Source: Nostoc linckia z4 (GTDB lineage: Bacteria; Cyanobacteriota; Cyanobacteriia; Cyanobacteriales; Nostocaceae). Taken from it: 45,155 nucleotides of DNA. The notes under the pieces were generated by a model. It did not search any database and was not told where the DNA came from. It worked only from the letters and a program-made list of their open reading frames with translations. The stretch lies in the NCBI RefSeq assembly GCF_002608075.1, contig NZ_LAHA01000086.1, positions 280-45,434 on the forward strand, given 5' to 3'. The translations under genes and the position numbers were made by a program. Below, piece after piece: positions 16,970 through 24,703 of the stretch. Numbering within the stretch: the first letter of the stretch is position 1; every line of letters starts with the position of its first letter.

Positions 16970-17014
16970 GACTTATTCCTCAAATCCTTGTATTGTTGTT
17001 CAATTCATTTAGTT

Positions 17015-17065
17015 GGCTCTTGGGTATAAATAGAAATCGCTTTCTATGTTTTATCCCAAAGAGCC
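17015..17065. promoter_or_regulatory. Hairpin between peptide genes (copies 2 and 3)
   Basis: GGCTCTTGGGTATAAATAGA (17015-17034) pairs with the complementary arm ending CCCAAAGAGCC at 17065, with one or two bulges. Same family as the hairpins at 16662-16705 and 17379-17457. Confidence 0.65.
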
Positions 17066-17095
17066 ATTGAGCTTTGTTAACTAACTACTCAGCAA

Positions 17096-17326
17096 TTAGT
17101 AGTAAGTACCGTTGCTGTAGGACTTAGCGACAAAGGTGATATGACCGATAGCATAGGTATCAACGTATGCTTCAGCTAATTTTGTCAAGGTTGAAATGTC
17201 GCTAAAACCACCATAATTACCACCAGAGATAGCATCAGCGTCGCTTAAATCATTAAGAAAACTTTCGGTTCCTACAAATAATTCAGAACCAGAAACGTAG
17301 AGTTCAGAAAGAGTAATATTTGCCAT
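17096..17326 (-). CDS. Gly-Gly small peptide, copy 2 of 4 (candidate RiPP precursor)
   Basis: A 76-aa paralog. The N-terminal part reads MANITLSELYVSGSELFVGT and ends LNDLSDADAISGG; the post-GG part begins NYGGFSDISTLTKLAEAY and ends AKSYSNGTYY. No Cys, nine Ser/Thr after GG, and a Tyr-Tyr C-terminus shared with copies 1 and 3. It is preceded by GAGGAATAAGTC and lies about 160 bp after copy 1 in the transcription direction. Near-identity with copy 3 points to recent tandem duplication or gene conversion. Confidence 0.86.
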   Translation of the reverse strand: MANITLSELYVSGSELFVGTESFLNDLSDADAISGGNYGGFSDISTLTKLAEAYVDTYAIGHITFVAKSYSNGTYY

Positions 17327-17378
17327 GACTTATTCCTCAAATCTTTGTTGTAATTCAGCAGTAGAAATATATTTGTTT

Positions 17379-17457
17379 GGCTCTTGAGGATTATTCATAA
17401 TCAAGAAACCCCGGATATGAAATAGAGACGACTTGTTATTTTTATCCCCAAAGAGCC
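17379..17457. promoter_or_regulatory. Hairpin between peptide genes (copies 1 and 2)
   Basis: GGCTCTTGAGGAT (17379-17391) pairs imperfectly with ATCCCCAAAGAGCC (17444-17457). The loop is longer than in the other two inter-copy hairpins, and the arms share the GGCTCTT/AAGAGCC ends. Confidence 0.55.
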
Positions 17458-17486
17458 ATTGAGGCTTGTGAGTAACTGCTCAGCAA

Positions 17487-17717
17487 TTAGTAGTATGTAC
17501 CGTTGCTGTAGGACTTAGCGACAAAGGTCACATGACCGATAGCATAGGTATCAACATATGCTTCAGCTAACTTTGTTAAAGTTGAAATGTCGCTGAAATT
17601 ATAATAGTTACCACCAGAGATGGAATCAGCATCGTTTAAATCATTGAGAAAGCTTTCGGTTCCTACAAACAAATCAGAACCAGAAACATAGAGTTCAGAA
17701 AGAGTGATATTTGCCAT
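17487..17717 (-). CDS. Gly-Gly small peptide, copy 1 of 4 (candidate RiPP precursor)
   Basis: The promoter-proximal copy, 76 aa, starting MANITLSELYVSGSDLFVGT and carrying LNDLNDADSISGG; the post-GG part begins NYYNFSDISTLTKLAEAY. The frame stays open for 47 codons upstream, but the ATG at 17715-17717 aligns exactly with the other copies and has its own site (AAGAGGAAAA), so the longer frame is rejected. The different leader (no GAGGAATAAGTC) marks it as first in the transcript. As with its paralogs, function is inferred from context: kinase and HopA1-like genes downstream, C39 exporter nearby. Confidence 0.85.
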   Translation of the reverse strand: MANITLSELYVSGSDLFVGTESFLNDLNDADSISGGNYYNFSDISTLTKLAEAYVDTYAIGHVTFVAKSYSNGTYY

Positions 17718-18702
17718 TTTTCCTCTTAGAAAACTTGCTTTAAACCAGATTAATTCAACAGATAATTTAGCTCGGCTTTCCTTACCTGTTACTGCAATTT
17801 TTATTGATGAAATTAGCAAAGTCAAGGTTTTCAAAGTGTTTAGAAAGACAGATGTCAATGACTTGAGTCTTTCAGGAATTATGCAAGTACTATTTTGTCA
17901 TTGCGACAAAAACGTAGCGTAGGGAAGAATTAGAATTATTCAATTGCATTGGAGTAATACTAATTCTCGGTAAAGATGCACTTTATTTTTTCAACGTTGA
18001 CGCATACCGACTTTCCGCAGGTTACCGCCAAAGAAGCATTCGCGAACCGTCTCATAGAGAAGAAAATCGGATTTGATAACTGGACATACTTGTGTGGTGG
18101 GCGTTCGCGCAGCGCAAGCGCCATAAGAATGGAACTCTTAATAAGGAAAAGAGAGTAGAATTGTACCTAGTTTTTTTTCAAAAATTAAATATGAATTCTA
18201 CAAAATAAAGTTTTGTTTGTAGTGAGCGATTTATCGCTTTATGAACAGGTTTTAAAGCCATAGAGATGTACAGCTGTACGCCCCTACCCATCTATCTGTA
18301 TCAGGTATTTCGTGAAATGGTACTAGAACATTCACAGACAAGAAAACTCAGACATCAAAAGACTTTAGTCACCAGTTCCTTGCTATAGCAATCCTGAATC
18401 ATTCACGAGAAATTTAGAACCCATTGGGCGAATAGAATTCGCTACTACACAAACAAAGTCCACCTACGTGGACTTCATTGAATAACCCGCGTAGGCGGGT
18501 TTTGTCTGCGTAGCCGTGATTTCTAATCGCCAAGACTGAATAAAATTTTACTTGTAAATTTGATTTTGAATCTACGTATTTTCTCACTTAAAATTTTTCA
18601 TAAAAAAGTGCGTTCTAATATTAGTTAGCATTAGAACGCACGCATATGAGAGAAAACTTAAATAACAAAACTCTGCTCATAGATAAATTCGCACATTACC
18701 TC
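17718..18702. other. Intergenic region upstream of the peptide array
   Basis: About 1 kb without a convincing gene. It should contain the minus-strand promoter of the peptide array. It also holds pieces of dispersed repeats: GCGTTCGCGCAGCGCAAGCG near 18100, a TGTACAGCTGTACGCCCCTA segment near 18267 that recurs near 40072, a solo ATAGCAATCC end near 18385, and the inverted-repeat element at 18425-18533. Confidence 0.6.
18425..18533. mobile_element. MITE-like inverted-repeat element
   Basis: The ends are imperfect inverted repeats of about 33 bp (TTGGGCGAATAGAATTCGC... against the complement of the right end TTGGCGATTAGAAATCAC...). Two internal palindromes are present, GTCCACCTACGTGGAC and ACCCGCGTAGGCGGGT. 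It has no coding capacity. This matches a family of small structured repeats common in Nostoc-type genomes. Confidence 0.7.
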
Positions 18703-18966
18703 TTATACCAACCTCCTAAATATTTTATCTAGTTCTAACCTAAAGTTATCTAAGAGGGAATTTACTTCTTGCAGCGAGTTTATGCGTGATGATTCAGGCT
18801 CAGCTGTAGTGGATTGATTAATTGGGTCAAGTGTATTAGAGAACTGCCTATTTGTTGGGTTAGATCCTACACCACCTTCTACTGTCTTCATTTCTCTAGC
18901 AGTGATTTCATTGATAAGTTCTTTGTCTGCACTAGGGTGCAGTTCGTAAACCTTGATTCTGACCAT
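18703..18966 (-). CDS. Double-glycine leader peptide (bacteriocin-type signal)
   Basis: An 87-aa peptide with a 32-residue leader ending ITAREMKTVEGG, a close match to the C39 consensus LSxxELxxIxGG (Ile -12, Glu -8, Met -7, Val -4, Gly-Gly). The 55-residue remainder starts VGSNPTNRQFSN; it is polar, Ser/Asn-rich and Cys-free, and has a basic amphipathic C-terminus (LDKIFRRLV). CTGGAG precedes ATG 18966 at suitable spacing. It is a separate minus-strand unit about 1 kb upstream of the four-peptide array. The C39 exporter at 6561-9635 is the obvious candidate for processing it. The mature peptide's role (bacteriocin, signal or other) is unknown. Confidence 0.72.
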   Translation of the reverse strand: MVRIKVYELHPSADKELINEITAREMKTVEGGVGSNPTNRQFSNTLDPINQSTTAEPESSRINSLQEVNSLLDNFRLELDKIFRRLV

Positions 18967-19239
18967 TGACTCAACTCCAGAAATACTTAATGCTAAATAA
19001 CCCGATTGTGAATAATTTTGAAATCAAATATCAAAACTATTCATTATATTATTTTGCTTTGGTATTCCAGAAAGTCAATAAATTTAGGGAATTTTTATAG
19101 ACAAAAATCAGGAAATTATGTCTTAATTACTCACAAATTGCTATAAATTTGTTTGATTTGTCTGTCTCTTTTTTATGTGTTGTTATCAAGCAATCAGGTA
19201 ACTTCAAAAAATAAATTATCAAAACAGAATAAAGGCGTC

Positions 19240-19605
19240 AGTCGTCAGAATTCAGTTGGGTATTTTATACGACTGGCGGATAGCGCAGCGTAAAGCCTGC
19301 GGCATGGCTTCGCTTAGAGCGACGTAGGAGCGTCTGAATAAGTGGGTTTAAGACCCCCACCAAATTTTCAATTTGGTGGTCTTCTCCCAAGGGGAGACGC
19401 TACGCGAACAATCAATGGCGGGTCGGAATCCCCCACTGATAGCGCAGCTAAGCCGTGTCCACGTACCCCTACGGGGAAGCAAGCTACGCGTAGCGTCTCG
19501 TAGAGAGCGTCTTGATTCTGAATTCTGAATTCTGTATTCTGTATTCTTCTTCAATCTGGTTTAGGTTGTTGACTGTTGACCGTTGACAGTTAACAGTCAA
19601 CAACC
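19240..19605. repeat. Composite repeat island
   Basis: A mosaic of dispersed short repeats: GATAGCGCAGCGTAAAGCC near 19278, GGGGAGACGCTACGCGAAC near 19391, ACGCGTAGCGTCTCGTAGAG near 19485, GAATTCTGAATTCTG units near 19517-19545, and GTTGACT heptamers near 19566-19600. Open frames across it are artefacts. The stretch 18967-19240 is AT-rich and otherwise featureless. Confidence 0.75.
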
Positions 19606-19656
19606 ACTTCTATTGGTTATGCTTTTTTAGCGCGTATGAGCTTATTCAGCAATGCT

Positions 19657-21225
19657 TTAATTCTTGGCCTGTGGTTGTAAGTCGGGAATCGTCACATCTA
19701 TTGGTGTTACCTGTGCAGCTAATTGTGTCAAGGGTGGTTGAATAGCTGTTTGATTACCCACTACTAAAGTGACGATGTTTTCTGGTTTGAGGTATTTTTG
19801 TGCTGCCCGTTGTACGTCATCAACTGTGGTGGCGGCCACGGCTTTTTGATAGCGAAATAGGAAATCAGCCGGATAGCCGTAATATTCGTATTGCATCAGG
19901 CGCGATAAGGTTTGACTGGGGTCTTGAAAGTTGAAAACAAAGGAATTGAGTGTTGATTCTTTAGCAAAAGCTAGTTCCTTTGGTGTCACTTTTTCGGTTT
20001 GGATACGCTTAATTTCAGCTTCTAAAGCTTTGACAAACTGCACTGTAGCATCCGATCGCGTTTGTCCGCCAGCAACAAACATCCCCGGATAATCGTAACG
20101 GGGACTCCAGAAGCCGTATACAGAATAAGCTAAACCTTGGCGCGATCGCAATTCGTTAAATAACCGTCCGCCAAATCCATTTAACACTTCATTCAACACA
20201 CTCAGGGCTGGATAATCTGGATTGTTAAACTCTCCGCCTAAATGTCCAATTAACACGCTGCTTTGTGTTAGCTGCGGCTGATTGACAAAAAACACACCGC
20301 CACTATTAGCTGGGGAAACCTCTGGTAGTTGGGGTTTAGTAATTTTGGGGTTGGGTTTCCAGTCCCCAAACTTGGCTTGAACTAGCGATCGCATTTTTTT
20401 TGTGTCAAAGTCCCCCACTATGCCCAAAATCATATTATTCGGGTGGAAATATTGCTGATAAAATTTCAGCAAATCCTCACGAGAAACTCGATCTATAGTT
20501 GCATATTCTGTGGTGCGACCGTAGGCGCTATCTTTGCCATAAAGCAACTTGCGAAATTCTCGATTCGCAATGCCATTAGGATCGTCATTGCGCCGTGCAA
20601 TCGCGCCCCTGGCTTGGGTTTTCGCCAAATCTAGCTTTTCTTGAGCAAATACTGGCGATCTTAACACTTCAGCAAACAACCCAAACACTGTTTCTAAATT
20701 TTCACTCAGGGCATCAAAACTCGCACTACCAGCAGTTTCACCAATAGCAGTTTCCACCGAAGCCGCCCGTTGTTCCAATATTTCATTTAATTCATCAGCA
20801 GAATGCTTGGTAGTTCCTCCAGTCCGCATTACCGCCCCTGTAAAACCAGCCAACCCGACTTTTTCCAAGGGTTCCAAACGATTCCCAGTCCTCACTAACA
20901 CCGTACCCTTCACCAAAGGTAACTCACGATCCTCCATCAAATACACAACCAAGCCGTTTTGCAATACAAACCGCTCATACTTTGGTAACTTAATTTCTGG
21001 TAGCGGTGGCAATTGCAACTCAGTGTAATGTTTCGCCTGTGCCGTGGCTGCAACCGAAAAATTAACAGTAAAAAGTAAAAAGGCAAAAGTCACAACCAAC
21101 GCCGAAACAACCCATTTGAGATTTTGGATACTTCGACTTCGCTCAGTACAAGTTTTAGATTTTAGATTTTGGATTGTTCTGAAGCGATATTTTGGCTTGA
21201 TGTCAGCAAAAGACTTTTTTACCAT
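19657..21225 (-). CDS. M16 family peptidase-like protein (non-catalytic partner)
   Basis: A 522-aa protein with two M16 (pitrilysin/insulinase) domains. The position of the zinc motif HxxEH is occupied by GLAGFTGAVMRTGG, so the metal ligands are missing; it most likely pairs with the catalytic M16 protein encoded just upstream, as in heterodimeric M16B enzymes. A secretory signal-like helix (VVSALVVTFAFLLFTVNFSV, then AATAQA) indicates export. The N-terminus also contains IQNLKSKTCTERSRSIQNLK, a translated copy of two dispersed repeats lying between the start and the signal helix. I chose ATG 21225 (MVKKSFADIKPKYRF) for its GGAG at good spacing; an upstream in-frame start at 21276 exists. It follows the catalytic partner by about 200 bp. 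Confidence 0.88.
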   Translation of the reverse strand: MVKKSFADIKPKYRFRTIQNLKSKTCTERSRSIQNLKWVVSALVVTFAFLLFTVNFSVAATAQAKHYTELQLPPLPEIKLPKYERFVLQNGLVVYLMEDRELPLVKGTVLVRTGNRLEPLEKVGLAGFTGAVMRTGGTTKHSADELNEILEQRAASVETAIGETAGSASFDALSENLETVFGLFAEVLRSPVFAQEKLDLAKTQARGAIARRNDDPNGIANREFRKLLYGKDSAYGRTTEYATIDRVSREDLLKFYQQYFHPNNMILGIVGDFDTKKMRSLVQAKFGDWKPNPKITKPQLPEVSPANSGGVFFVNQPQLTQSSVLIGHLGGEFNNPDYPALSVLNEVLNGFGGRLFNELRSRQGLAYSVYGFWSPRYDYPGMFVAGGQTRSDATVQFVKALEAEIKRIQTEKVTPKELAFAKESTLNSFVFNFQDPSQTLSRLMQYEYYGYPADFLFRYQKAVAATTVDDVQRAAQKYLKPENIVTLVVGNQTAIQPPLTQLAAQVTPIDVTIPDLQPQAKN

Positions 21226-21422
21226 ATTGAATTCTCCATATTTCTTGTTTACTACCTCTGGGATTGCTTGGTACATGATTTCACTTTTTTGTCATTACGT
21301 TTGAATTCCTCTAACCCTAGCTTCAGTGAGCTTTCAAGAATCCAAAATCTAAAACTCTCTGATTTCTGGCTTCAACAAACTTTTAGGAATCCAAAATCCA
21401 AAATCCAAAATCTAAAATTGCC

Positions 21423-23066
21423 TCATTCTTGTTTCGACAACAGCTTACCAATGGTGCGATTTTCCGGTGTAAACGTCGCCTTTGCCACTCGCTGAATATC
21501 GCCAGGAGTTACCGCTGCAATTTCATCTAACTCCTTAAACAAATTCCGCCAAGAGCCAGTTTTTACTTCATATTCCAACAATTGCTGAGCCATACCGCTA
21601 TTAGAAGTCAAACTACGCAATAAATCAGCCCTTGCTTGGGTTTTTACTCGCTCTAGCTCAACCGCAGATACAGGTTCAGTTTTTAATTTTTGGATTTCCT
21701 GGTCTAAAGCGATCGCCAATTCATCAACAGTACGTCCGGGAGCCGTGACGGCATAAAATAACATCAAATTTGCGTATTTATCTCCAGGAAAACCGCTAAA
21801 ACCTTGGGCATTGAGCGCCAAACGCTGTTTATCTACCAAAGATTTATACAGTCGTGAAGTGCGACCATCACTTAATAAACTGCCAATGATTTCGTAGACT
21901 GCATTATCTGGATGAGTAACTGAAGGACGGTGATAACCTTCAAAATACAAAGGTTGAGCAGGTAGTTGTAAAGTAACTTCCCGTGTTTGTTTTTGTTGTG
22001 GTTCCGCAGGAATTTTGGCAGTAGCTTTAGCTTTGGCTTGATAGCGTCCAAAATAAGTTTGTGCGAGTTTTTTCACTTCAGCAGGATTGACATCTCCCAC
22101 AATGGCGATCGCTAAATTATTTGGTACATAATAAGCGTCATAAAACTTTTGTACATCTTCTGGTGTTAAGTTACGAATATCTTTGTCATAACCAATCACC
22201 GGACGCCTGTAGGGATGAACTTTGTAGGCGGTGTCGATGAATTTCTCCAACATCGCCCCAATGGGTGAATTTTCCACCCGCATCCGTCGTTCCTCTAAAA
22301 TCACATCTCTTTCTTTATAAAATTCACGACGAATTACAGGGTCAAGAAATCTCTCCGACTCCAGCGACATCCAAAGTTCCAACTTATTGGCAGGAAAACT
22401 GTAAAAGTAACGCGTGGCTTCACTGGAAGTAGTGGCATTTAAACCCACACCCCCCGCTTGTTCCACAATTCGCCCCAGTTCGTTTTGCTTGACTAGCTTC
22501 CCGGCTTGGGATTCCACTTGTTTAAACTCAGCTTCCAAGCGCGCCACTTCATCCTTTTTGCCATTAGCCTTCGCTGCTTGAATTTGGGCATCCAACTTGT
22601 CTAGGCGTTCTAATAGTGGTTTTTCTGTTTTGTAATCTTCTGTACCGATGCGCGTCGTTCCTTTAAAGGCCAAATGTTCTAGAAAGTGCGCTACACCTGT
22701 TTTACCATCCGGCTCATCCACACCACCGACATCAGCATAAGTCAGAAAAGAAACCACAGGTGCTTTATGTCGTTCCAGAACAATAAACTTCAAACCATTG
22801 TCCAGGCGAAACTCCGTTAACTCCTTGATGACTCGATCGAGATAAGGTTGAATCGAACTTGCAGTTGGAGGAGATATTGTTTGAGTTTGAGCCAGAGCAA
22901 CTCCTGGGTGTAGTCCCCAGCAAAAAACCATCGAAGCCAACAAAGCGGCAAACACTCGGTAGGATGTCACTGATAATTGGAGATTGGGGACTCCTCGCTG
23001 CAAACCGTTGAAGCAATCCCAAATCCAAAATCTCAAATTGAAAATCCACTGGCAGAGTTTGTTCAT
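21423..23066 (-). CDS. M16 family zinc metallopeptidase (catalytic partner)
   Basis: A 547-aa zinc peptidase of the pitrilysin/insulinase clan. The HxxEH motif is present in GVAHFLEHLAFKGTTRIGTE, and the distal zinc-binding Glu should lie in the LERLDKLDAQ... to ATRYFYSFPANKLELWMSLE region that follows. The second, inactive domain runs through AIVGDVNPAEVKKLAQTYFG and on to the C-terminus. A hydrophobic signal (VFAALLASMVFCWGLHPG, then VALAQ) predicts export. The first 20 or so residues (MNKLCQWIFNLRFWIWD) read through AATCCAAAATCT-type repeat DNA, so the start is uncertain. Head of a two-gene minus-strand unit, divergent from the TetR gene. Confidence 0.92.
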   Translation of the reverse strand: MNKLCQWIFNLRFWIWDCFNGLQRGVPNLQLSVTSYRVFAALLASMVFCWGLHPGVALAQTQTISPPTASSIQPYLDRVIKELTEFRLDNGLKFIVLERHKAPVVSFLTYADVGGVDEPDGKTGVAHFLEHLAFKGTTRIGTEDYKTEKPLLERLDKLDAQIQAAKANGKKDEVARLEAEFKQVESQAGKLVKQNELGRIVEQAGGVGLNATTSSEATRYFYSFPANKLELWMSLESERFLDPVIRREFYKERDVILEERRMRVENSPIGAMLEKFIDTAYKVHPYRRPVIGYDKDIRNLTPEDVQKFYDAYYVPNNLAIAIVGDVNPAEVKKLAQTYFGRYQAKAKATAKIPAEPQQKQTREVTLQLPAQPLYFEGYHRPSVTHPDNAVYEIIGSLLSDGRTSRLYKSLVDKQRLALNAQGFSGFPGDKYANLMLFYAVTAPGRTVDELAIALDQEIQKLKTEPVSAVELERVKTQARADLLRSLTSNSGMAQQLLEYEVKTGSWRNLFKELDEIAAVTPGDIQRVAKATFTPENRTIGKLLSKQE

Positions 23067-23160
23067 AAGCCAAAATTAAGATAAAGTTACACTACAGAAG
23101 AAATACGCTACTTAGCAAATAGAGCGTTAATGTTGTATTAAGGTTTTTCGGGTTTTGTAC

Positions 23161-23198
23161 TTGACATTAGAGAATAATGCTACAAGTCCGGCACCGGA
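23161..23198 (+). promoter_or_regulatory. Candidate promoter/operator between M16 and TetR genes
   Basis: A TTGACA hexamer (23161-23166) is followed by an inverted repeat TCCGG-CA-CCGGA (23187-23198) about 18 bp before the TetR start. TetR proteins usually bind such repeats in their own promoter. A good -10 box could not be fixed, so this is tentative. Confidence 0.3.
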
Positions 23199-23216
23199 TA
23201 TTTCACCATAACAATT

Positions 23217-23831
23217 ATGCGAGTTTTTAATTCTCCCCCGCCTTCAGAGGCTCAGACACGCACCCGGATTTTACAGGCAGCACAACGGTTGTTTGCCTCT
23301 CAGGGATTTGATGGCACTACTACCCGTGATTTAGCCCAAGCAGCAAGTGTAGCTGAAGGCACTCTATTTCGCCATTTTCCCAATAAAAAGGCAATTTTGG
23401 TAGAAGTAGCTACAAGTGGATGGGTGGAGATTCTCACGGATCTGCTCACAGAATTAAGTGAAATGGGTAGCTATAAAGCAGTAGCTCAAGTGATGCGCCG
23501 TAGGATGTGGAATTTCCAAAAAAATGCCGATTTAATGCGCGTTTGTTTCATGGAAGTGCAATTTCATCCTGACCTACGCGATCGCATTCAACTAGAAGTC
23601 ATCAATAAAATGACCGACGTTGCCGAAGCCTTCTTTCAAACAGCAATGGATAAAGGCATTTATCGCCAAATGGACGCCAACCTAGTGGCCAAAGTTTTCT
23701 TAGGAATGTTTGCGATCGCAGGTTTTTCCAACAACACCCTCATGGAACCAGACGCCTCCCCCCAAGAAATGCAACAAATGGCAGAAGGACTAGCTGACAT
23801 ATTCCTCAATGGAGTTTTGGCGAAAGATTAA
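23217..23831 (+). CDS. TetR/AcrR family transcriptional regulator
   Basis: A 204-aa repressor-type protein. The N-terminal HTH of the TetR class is clear (about residues 12-58): TRTRILQAAQRLFASQGFDG, TTTRDLAQAASVAEGTLFRH and FPNKKAILVEV. The all-helical ligand-binding part that follows has no recognisable specificity. It is divergent from the M16 peptidase pair across a 150-bp gap with a candidate palindromic operator, so it may control that pair and itself. Ligand unknown. Confidence 0.93.
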   Translation: MRVFNSPPPSEAQTRTRILQAAQRLFASQGFDGTTTRDLAQAASVAEGTLFRHFPNKKAILVEVATSGWVEILTDLLTELSEMGSYKAVAQVMRRRMWNFQKNADLMRVCFMEVQFHPDLRDRIQLEVINKMTDVAEAFFQTAMDKGIYRQMDANLVAKVFLGMFAIAGFSNNTLMEPDASPQEMQQMAEGLADIFLNGVLAKD

Positions 23832-23833
23832 AA

Positions 23834-24150
23834 ATTGGGCATTGGGCATTGGGCATCGGGCATTGGGCATGGGAAGAGGACAAGGAAGACAAGGAGGACA
23901 AGGGGGACAAGGTAGCAATCTTTCTCCCCGAAGTTCTGATGGTCGGAAACCTCCGCTCAGACTTCTCTCCTTGTCTCCCTTGTCTCCCCCATCTCCCCCA
24001 TCTCCCCATCTCCCCATCTCACTCCCTTGTCTCCCCACACTCCCTTGTCTCCCCACACTCCCTTGTCTCCCCCCTCTTCCTTGTCTCCCCACACTCCCCA
24101 CCTCCCCACCTCCCCACCTCCCCACTCCCTACTCCCCACCCCCCACCATC
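23834..24150. repeat. Low-complexity tandem repeats with a 70-bp unit shared with the urtA-urtB gap
   Basis: GGGCATT-type units, GGACAAGG-type units, then a unique-looking stretch of about 70 bp (about 23908-23978, containing CCCCGAAGTTCTGATGGTCG and GAAACCTCCG). CTTGTCTCCC- and CTCCCCA-type units continue to about 24150. The 70-bp stretch recurs in reverse complement at about 29764-29836. The last units encode the C-terminus of the neighbouring DUF4332 protein. Confidence 0.85.
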
Positions 24151-24575
24151 CTCGCTTCCTGACTCCACCTTTCCACTAACTCAATCGCTGGACACAAATC
24201 TCGTCGCTGCATTGTTGCTACTTGTAAGCGCAAAATCTGTTTGTGTAATCTGTGAGTAGGAGTTTGAACTAACTGCGCCACAGAACCAATACCCGCATGG
24301 AGTAATAAACCGCAGTATTGGGTTCCAACGCTGGGAATGCGTGCCAAGTCAGCCAAAGCCATCCATTTATTCACATACTGAATATGGATTTGAAGTTTAT
24401 TTGCTAACGCCAATCTTGCCTGTAGAGTCTTTCCTTCCTTGACTAGCGCTACTGTGGTATCTATTCCACAATTTCGCAGTTGGGATTGTTCTTGCTGAGT
24501 GAGTCCAGGTAATTGCTCAATCGGCCAGTCACTAGATGTGACAGGACTTCTATGATTTTTTTGTTTAGCGGACAT
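24129..24575 (-). CDS. DUF4332 domain-containing protein
   Basis: A 148-aa protein with a helix-hairpin-helix-like DUF4332 fold: IEQLPGLTQQEQSQLRNCGI and LADLARIPSVGTQYCGLLLH form the two HhH-like repeats, each followed by a 'gets stuck at level N' helical segment (VALVKEGKT and VAQLVQTPT). Members of the family are thought to bind nucleic acid non-specifically, with no assigned role. The last residues (MVGGGE) are encoded by the GGTGGGG repeat tract, so the original C-terminus has been replaced or extended by repeat DNA. It stands alone between a repeat tract and the PhzF-family gene. Confidence 0.82.
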   Translation of the reverse strand: MSAKQKNHRSPVTSSDWPIEQLPGLTQQEQSQLRNCGIDTTVALVKEGKTLQARLALANKLQIHIQYVNKWMALADLARIPSVGTQYCGLLLHAGIGSVAQLVQTPTHRLHKQILRLQVATMQRRDLCPAIELVERWSQEARMVGGGE

Positions 24576-24703
24576 TTTTAAAATTAAAACATAGGCTGAT
24601 TTACATATTGTGACAGCCGGTTTTCAGATTTTTTGTTGGTGTGCAATACGTCAGTCTCAAATTATAACTATTCAACCGAACCCGATCTAAAAAAGGATGC
24701 GAT

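Noticed and set aside
13560..17717. A true class V lanthipeptide with lanthionine rings
   Set aside because: None of the four peptides contains cysteine, so thioether rings cannot form within them; only the dehydration step is plausible.
17718..17858. 47-codon N-terminal extension of peptide copy 1
   Set aside because: The internal ATG aligns with the other three copies and has its own ribosome binding site; the extension has no counterpart.
19240..19605. Open frames across the composite repeat island
   Set aside because: They follow dispersed repeat units such as GGGGAGACGCTACGCG and carry no protein-like content.
23834..24150. Regular repeats that could suggest a CRISPR array (also 14720-14805 and 44905-45155)
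   Set aside because: Units are only 7-10 bp, contiguous and without unique spacers; no cas genes nearby. They are short tandem repeats.
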